From the NCBI RefSeq assembly GCF_048544455.1, contig NC_133529.1:48235901-48299900 (forward strand): a stretch of 64,000 nt of DNA, read 5' to 3'. Positions 58,368-64,000 of the stretch are shown here, piece after piece (the stretch's first letter is position 1; the number at the start of each line of letters is the position of its first letter). The translations under genes were made by a program, and so were the position numbers. The stretch comes from Silene latifolia (taxonomy: Eukaryota; Streptophyta; Magnoliopsida; Caryophyllales; Caryophyllaceae). The notes under the pieces are model-generated. The model was given only the letters and a program-made list of their open reading frames with translations. It was not told the DNA's origin and did no database searches.

Positions 58368-60320
58368 ATGGATTCCAAATACGTCAAGTGTCCCGTCTTT
58401 GATGGGAAGAATTATGGTTTATAGAAGAACATGATGACTCACTATGTGAAGGGTCATGATTGGGAGTGCTCGAGGATTATCCAAAACGGACCGCATAAAA
58501 TTTTGGTTGCATCCACTGAAGGCACTACCTACGAGAAAAAGGAAGAGGATTATGTCGAGGCTGACTATAATAAGACCGAAAAGAATTCTAAAGCAATAAG
58601 CCTATTGCAGAATGGCATGACTACTGCAGAATTCGACCGCTTCTCTTCTTGCTCAACGACCAAGGAAATAAGGGATGGTCTTGAACTAACTTATGAAGGT
58701 ACTTCCATTGTTAGGAAGCACCACATAAATCTGTTAATACAGAAATATGAGCTATTCAGTATGAAGCCAAATGAGTCATTGGATAGTATGTCTGCACGTT
58801 TTTCAAGCATCATAAACGAATTGAAAAACCTAGGAAGAAAATTTGCTACCGAGGATATTACAGGAAAGGTTCTTAGGAGCCTAACTAAAAAGTGGCGCGC
58901 CAAGGTCACTACAATGGAGGAATCAAGAGATCTTGCTAGCCTATCCTATCAAGAACTCATTGGTGCCCTCATAGCCCATGAACTCACTCTAAATGCCGAT
59001 GAAGCAGAACCGAGTAGAGGTAAAAACATGGCCTTGAAAAGCGAGGATGTCAGCTACGACATAGAAGATGAGACCGTATTGTTTGCTCGTCGTTTTAAAA
59101 ATAAAATCTTTCGAAACAAGCAAACAAAGTCTACTACTAATAATAACAAGTCTTTTAATAAGAAAGCAACAGAGTCTAAATCGTCATTTGCCAATAGAGG
59201 TTGCTTCAAGTGTGGAGAATCTGATCATATGATCAAGGATTGTCCCACATGGGAGAAAATTAAAGACAAGACAAAACGTGAGAAGACAAAGAAGGAGCTC
59301 AAGCAAGTAATGATGGCTTCGTGTTGGGGAGATCTTGACTCAGAAGATGATGAAGGATCTGAAGATGACGAAGTAGCAAATCTTTGTCTCAGCAGCGTCA
59401 GTCTTGACCTAATTTCTGACTGCGACGATGATAGCACGGATTCTCAATCAAATTACTGCTTTCTAGGAGAATCAGATGAAGATGACGATGATGAGGTTAG
59501 TTATCTTGAACTCAAAAAGCGCATTAAGAAACTATCTAGAAATGCCCTAATTGAATTCTTTGAGCAATCCCTTGACAAATGTCATAAACAGGATATAGAA
59601 CTAAAGGATCTAAAAGAACAGATTCTTGATATTGCTGAGGAGAATCATATTCTAAAGGCAAAAGCTAAGAAGTTAAAATCTAAAGTTATAGCTGATAAAG
59701 CTACAACATTAGATACTGCTAATGCTGAGAAGAAGGAACTAGAGTCTAAAGTTATAGCTAATGAAGCTATAACTTCAGATCTAAAGCTTAATATTAAGCA
59801 CCTTCAAGCCAAATTTATAGCTAATGAAGCTATAACTTTAGAACTTAGAAAGGCCAAAGAATTCTTAGAGTCTAAAGCCACAGCTGATGAAGCTGTGATT
59901 TTAGATCAAAAGAAAGAAATAGATTCTCTCACAAAGCAATTGAAGGAATCTAAAACTGAGATGATCAATGTTAAGAGATAACATTCGGATGTTGTATTTA
60001 TTCTTAACAAAAGGTTCCAAGACTTTCGTGACAATTACAAAAAGGATAATAACGTAGATCACACGAAATGTCTTGAGGAAATTAAAACCCTAAAGGACTT
60101 ACTCCTACACGCATGGAAAGTCCATGACAAATGGGAAGGTAGCACCAAAGTCCTAAACTTCCTAACCGAACAATCTGATAATAATATGAAGATGGGTTTA
60201 GGACATGAGTGCTACAGCCGTAGAGATCATTCTAAATGCAAATCAACACCTTCTAATCATGATTTCAAAAAAAGAAAATATGTTGATCTTCCTGAATACT
60301 TGATTTGCAATTATTGTGGT
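58368..60320 (+). pseudogene. Sirevirus-like copia gag, interrupted
   Basis: Gag forms the virus-like particle. The start is ATG 58368 (MDSKYVKCPVFDGKNY). An in-frame TAG at 58422-58424 falls where a Trp is usual, then the frame runs on from 58425 to TAA at 59979-59981. It contains the UBN2-type gag core (SLLQNGMTTAEFDRF, KKWRAKVTTMEESRDL), one CCHC knuckle CFKCGESDHMIKDC (about 59202-59243), an acidic stretch and a coiled-coil tail. The tail has about four repeats of an (S/A)K-I-A-N-E-A-I-T type, typical of the long Sirevirus gag C terminus. After the TAA the same frame remains open to 60311, encoding a second half with LICNYCG that breaks at the insertion of the next LTR. Two nonsense changes plus the insertion make it non-functional. 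Confidence 0.8.
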
Positions 60321-60897
60321 TGATGGGGCATATTCTGCACCTCTGACCAAGTCAACACACTGAGCAAGGTCAAAGATATCCACAGCAAGTCAACGACTTA
60401 GACGGCCTAGCCGATGCAGCCCATCGGCCTGTCACCTGGGTCACGGCGACAACTAGCAGTACCGGGCACATATCCGCGTACTCACATCCAGGACCCTCGG
60501 CCGGCCTGCCATAGGTCCATCGGCCGAGGGTAGAACGGTCTTTCCACCTGATAGCCACTTGGCCACTACGTGACAAAAGGTGAAAGCCTATAAAAACTCC
60601 TCAACCTTCTTTGAGGAAAGGATCCAACAGAACTGAACCTAAATACACTATTCATCTGGTAATATCTCCCTTATCTCTCTACAATACATACCTAGCCAAG
60701 CAACACAGCTTAATCCTTTGAGTTTACTGACTTGGGCGTCGGAGTGAGTACGCTTGGCACAAAGCCAAGCCCTCAGTTCGTTCATTGTTGCAGGAGAGGC
60801 CGAGGGAGACGATAGAAGCAAGAAGGGTTCAACCCAAGACATCATTCTACAAGCCACGGGTGGTAACGATACTTGCTCTGGAATTACACCCGGAACA
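60321..60897 (+). repeat. 5' LTR of the GC-richer gypsy element
   Basis: It starts TGATGGGGCATATTCTGC and ends CACCCGGAACA, 577 bp. TATAAAA lies at 60589-60595. An inverted pair CCCTCGGCCG (60494-60503) / CGGCCGAGGG (60521-60530) lies about 60 bp upstream of the TATA box. Confidence 0.8.
60494..60530. promoter_or_regulatory. Palindromic CCCTCGGCCG promoter element
   Basis: A perfect 10-bp inverted repeat with a 17-bp spacer, upstream of the LTR TATA box. It could be a factor-binding site or hairpin; no known factor is assigned. Confidence 0.4.
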
Positions 60898-60899
60898 AT

Positions 60900-60917
60900 T
60901 GGCGCCGTCTGTGGGGA
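60900..60917 (+). promoter_or_regulatory. Primer-binding site
   Basis: TGGCGCCGTCTGTGGGGA, two bases after the LTR end: the common PBS block of this group of plant gypsy elements. Confidence 0.8.
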
Positions 60918-60991
60918 TAGACACTAGAAGCTAGTCACATTCATTCCCAAATAAAATATACACACAAAAACCCACCCAAAAAGCTAAGAAG

Positions 60992-63281
60992 ATGTCGAAG
61001 CAACAAGAGGTATTCGTGACGGACGAAACCGAATTCTACCAAGATGATGCCGTCCACAAATCTGGAGTCGAGCAACCCTCCACCGGCGGGGCAATCCAAC
61101 CAGAGTTCGGGATGCCAATAATACCCGACACGCCGGCGTCAGCCAACCAGGTCACCATCATGGGACATGTGGTTGACGTAGCAAAGCTGAAAACGCTCCT
61201 GGACCTAATCAGTAATACGCCCGCTCACACCGTCACGCCGACAAGAGCGCGGAAATCGTCCGGAGAACAGGCCCAAAACGTGACTCCGAGAAATTTGAAC
61301 GGAGCACTAGGAGAAGCCAACCCAGTCAAGACACCGGGGGAGCCCAAAGTGGGCGCGGTAGACCTAAGTCCTTCCCGCACTCGTGGGAGGACAGCGTCCC
61401 CGCCACACGAACGAGGCTCACCCGAAGGAGCTGAAGGAGGAGTCCGACTCGGCAGAGTTGGAGAAGAAGTCCGAGTCGAAGAAGGAGCCCCTCCCGCTAC
61501 GGGGAAGGAGCCGGCTAGGGACGCAAGGAGCCGATCGCCGCGTGTCGTTCGACACGTGGTTAGGGCGACCCCTCAACGCCACGTCCTAGAAGTCCCGGTG
61601 CCGAATAAGCTCAAGTTGCCACCCCTGTCATACAAGGGAGATAGTGATCCAGCCGACCACGCCGAGGCTTTCGAGTCTTACATGTCGGTATGGGAGCAGC
61701 CCGATGAGGTGCAGTGCCGAATTTTCCCAACAACTTTGCATGGGATGGCTCGAGAGCCGGTACAAAGGGCTTCCCGATGGCTCGGTGTACTATTACGCCG
61801 ACCTGAAGGGCGCTTTCCTAGCCCAAGACTCTGCAATAAGAGAAGGGCCGTGGAGACATCTGACCTCCTGACTATCAGACAGGAGGGGGGCGAGTCTCTC
61901 CGGAGCTATGTGAAGAGGTTTGATGGAAAGGTCCAGCAGATTCGAGAAATTAATCCCGAGCTGGCGGCCTTCGCGCTGATGAAGGGCCTCCCAAGGGGAG
62001 CCTTAAAAAACGAGCTCATCAAGAGCGGAGGCACGGGCCTCGGACGCCGCGAAAGTTGGCCGACCAAGCCATCAAGGTGGAAGACTACCACAAGACCTGG
62101 GAAGATCCCCGCGAAGCCGAGCACTCAGAAAAGAAGAGTCACAGGCAGGACAGTCAGGACGAAGGACGCCGCGACAACAACGGCTCGCGGTCCGATGGAA
62201 GACGCCGTGAGAATAATAGATCACGGTCGGACAGATCCGACCGGAGGCAAGACTCGGCGGGCGCCGGTGGAATTCAGAACGTACCACCGAGGCGGTATAG
62301 TGAAAAAACCCCTCTCGTCGTATCGCCGCGAAGTCTTCGCCCGAGCAAAACGAGGGCCGAAGTGGGAGAGACCCCCAAGCCAAAAAGTGACGGTGACACG
62401 AGCCGATCGTGAGTACCACGGCCACACCGGCCATTTAACCAACGATCGCCGCCATCTAAAGAATGCCATAGAGGAACCGATCCGGAAGGGAAGCCTCGGC
62501 AAGTATGTTGCAAAAGGCCAAAAGACCGACGCCAGCTCGGATAAGAAGTCCGTCTTCGAACGAATAGGAGTGATTCATGTTGTCATCGGAGGCAACGAGA
62601 ACGGAGGGTCCGCTCATGGGCACAAACGACACCTAAACGAGCTATACCAGGCCATCAACTTTGTGCCCAAATCAGGGATCCCCTCTGCAAACATCCCCGA
62701 TATGACTATTGGAAGAAAGGACTACGAAGGGGTCATCGCCCCTCACAGCGACCCGCTTGTAGTCAATTTGGACATATCCAACCACCTGGTCAAGAGGTGC
62801 CTGATTGACACGGGCGCATACACGAACATCATGTTTAGAGAATGCTTCCTCGGCCTCGGCCTGAAGATCAAGGACTTGAGTCCCCGCACCAACCCCTATA
62901 CGACTTCTCCGGGGCCGGCTGGTGCCGCCGGGATCAATCAGACTCCCGGTGACGTTCGGCGAAAAGAACGCGGCTAAAAACGTCCTAGCTGAGTTCGTCG
63001 TCATTGGCGGCTCGTCCGCCTACAACGTTCTCATAGGCCGAGTCACCCTGAGCGAGGCCGACGCAGTAATGTCCATCCGGGCCCTAACACTGATGTATGT
63101 CTCAGACCGGGGGGAAGCACATAAGCTCGTCTCCAAAGACGAGAAGGATGAGGTGGTCAACGTCCAGATAGCTGCCCGAGGTTGCAACATGCAATCCCTC
63201 AAAGAGGCGAAGAAGTCCGAAAAAGGAAAAAGCCCGTCCTTACAGCAGGAGGGCGACCTCATGGATACAACTAGTGGCTGA
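60992..63281 (+). pseudogene. Gypsy gag-protease, frameshifted
   Basis: The start MSKQQEVFVTDETEF at 60992 fits with the leader. The N-terminal part is charged and polar. The gag core comes at about 61600-62050 (SDPADHAEAFESYMSVWEQP, GESLRSYVKRF, EINPELAAFALMKGLP). Between about 61757 and 61840 the coding frame moves: the typical YKGLPDGSVYYYADLKGAF block lies in another frame and then returns. Another shift near 62045 carries VEDYHKTWEDPRE and an Arg/Ser-rich stretch, then a partial zinc-knuckle-like region (EYHGHTGHLTNDRRHLKNAI). The protease follows, with active-site CLIDTGAYTNIMF at about 62800-62840. A last shift at about 62925 leads to PVTFGEKNA and SAYNVLIGRVTLSEADAV, ending at 63281. 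At least four frame changes disable it. Confidence 0.8.
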
Positions 63282-63440
63282 CCGGGGAGGTGTGCCTGCG
63301 ATGAGCCGTTAGGGCATTGGTAATCTCGTAGAAGTTTATGTAGCTGCGGAGGTGTCCAAAATAGCTGTGGACACCCCAACGCATGTTTTTACCTAATGAA
63401 AACCATCCAAGCCTTCCATCAAAGCAAAATTTTCCCATCA
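63282..63440 (+). other. Spacer between gag-pro and the tandem array
   Basis: No gene. It contains GTGTCCAAAATAGCTGTGGACAC (63352-63374), a short inverted repeat. Confidence 0.5.
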
Positions 63441-64000
63441 GTCACAATCAAGAAATTAGCGCCGTCGCAGTCACCCCAAGTAGTAGACGCCACGGCAGTC
63501 ACCCCAAGAGGTTTGACGCCGTCGCAGTCACTCCAAGTGGTAGACGCCACGTAACACGCTATCAAGAAATAGACGCCGGCTCACACTGTCATACCGACAA
63601 GAGCGGCAGTCACAATCAAGAAATTAGCGCCGTCGCAGTCACCCCAAGTAGTAGACGCCACGGCAGTCACCCCAAGAGGTTTGACGCCGTCGCAGTCACT
63701 CCAAGTGGTAGACGCCACGTAACACGCTATCAAGAAATAGCGGCAAGCTCACACCGTCATACCGACAAGAGCGGGTCACAATCAAGAAATTAGCGCCGTC
63801 GCAGTCACCCCAAGTAGTAGACGCCACGGCAGTCACCCCAAGAGGTTTGACGCCGTCGCAGCTCACCCAAGTGGTAGACGCCACGTAACACGCTATCAAG
63901 AAATAGACGCCGGCTCACACCGTCATACCGACAAGAGCGGCAGTCACAATCAAGAAATTAGCGCCGTCGCAGTCACCCCAAGTAGTAGACGCCACGGCAG
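63441..64000 (+). repeat. Tandem array, about 168-bp unit
   Basis: Units start at GTCACAATCAAGAAATTAGC at 63441, 63609, 63775 and 63943 (periods 168, 166, 168), and the array continues past the window. Each unit has three related 30-bp subunits (CGCAGTCACCCCAAG / GTAGACGCCAC variants). The open frame across the array is a translation of the repeat. Confidence 0.9.

Larger units (their letters stand above)
60321..64000 (+). mobile_element. Ty3/gypsy element (Tat-like), 5' part, inserted in the copia gag
   Basis: LTR, PBS, gag and protease in order, then a tandem array that runs past the window edge. It interrupts the copia gag at 60320 (candidate 5-bp target GTGGT). The element is more GC-rich than its AT-rich surroundings. 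No reverse transcriptase is reached before the array. Either pol lies further right or this is a gag-pro-only derivative. Confidence 0.75.

Noticed and set aside
63383..63899. Open frames across the right-end repeat
   Set aside because: The repeat period is close to a multiple of three, so frames stay open by periodicity; the peptide merely repeats.

Overview
The window looks like repeat-dense nuclear DNA of a flowering plant, probably a eudicot. The evidence is plant-type Ty3/gypsy (Tat/Ogre-like and Athila-like), a Sirevirus-like Ty1/copia element, L1 LINEs with a plant-type RNase H domain, an Au-like SINE, Helitrons, Stowaway MITEs, a FAR1-type Mutator-like element (MULE), and one intact plant PRA1 gene. 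Repeat flavour hints at Caryophyllales, but that is weak. I saw no bacterial operons, CRISPR array, rRNA or tRNA genes.

Left part (1-12.6 kb): a minus-strand Tat/Ogre-like gypsy retrotransposon enters from the left edge as a decayed gag, a leader and a primer-binding site. Its LTR of about 2.46 kb is split by a solo LTR of about 1.3 kb (5-bp duplication CAACT). That solo LTR is split in turn by a young 6.4-kb Athila-like element (5-bp duplication TGAAT) that has LTRs, PBS and PPT but no pol genes.

Middle-left (12.6-30.6 kb): AT-rich DNA with two related terminal-inverted-repeat (TIR) elements, one carrying a SINE with an 18-bp target duplication. There are several Helitron ends, a TRIM-like fragment, and a complete 7.4-kb minus-strand L1 LINE with poly(A) tail and 15-bp target duplication, disabled only by a few point lesions. 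A putative Helitron with a Stowaway-like MITE inside follows.

Centre (30.65-51.36 kb): a three-level nest. A Stowaway-type MITE (TA/TA) is split by a Helitron (TC...CTAG), whose interior carries a (TA)n tract holding a MULE of about 17.8 kb. The MULE has a degenerate FAR1/MULE transposase gene on the plus strand, with an intron holding a truncated LINE. It also has a converging degenerate gene on the minus strand that resembles DUF1985/Ulp1-type MULE accessory genes. Between them are tandem long palindromes, a large inverted repeat and possible captured fragments. The noncoding parts are filled with a degenerate short motif, TTTTGTGAATC, which mostly follows the coding strand of the nearby gene. 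This is the least explained signal in the window. One hypothesis is binding sites for an element-encoded factor, as in the VANDAL/VANC anti-silencing system.

Right part (51.4-64 kb): the only intact ordinary gene is an intronless PRA1-family gene (52.6-53.3 kb, minus). Beyond it lie a short Helitron of the same family as the central one, and a second nest: an L1 ORF1 interrupted by a Sirevirus-like copia LTR and gag, itself interrupted by a GC-richer gypsy element (LTR, PBS, gag-protease) that runs into an approximately 168-bp tandem repeat continuing past the right edge.

Apart from PRA1, every recognisable coding region belongs to a transposable element and nearly all carry stops or frameshifts.
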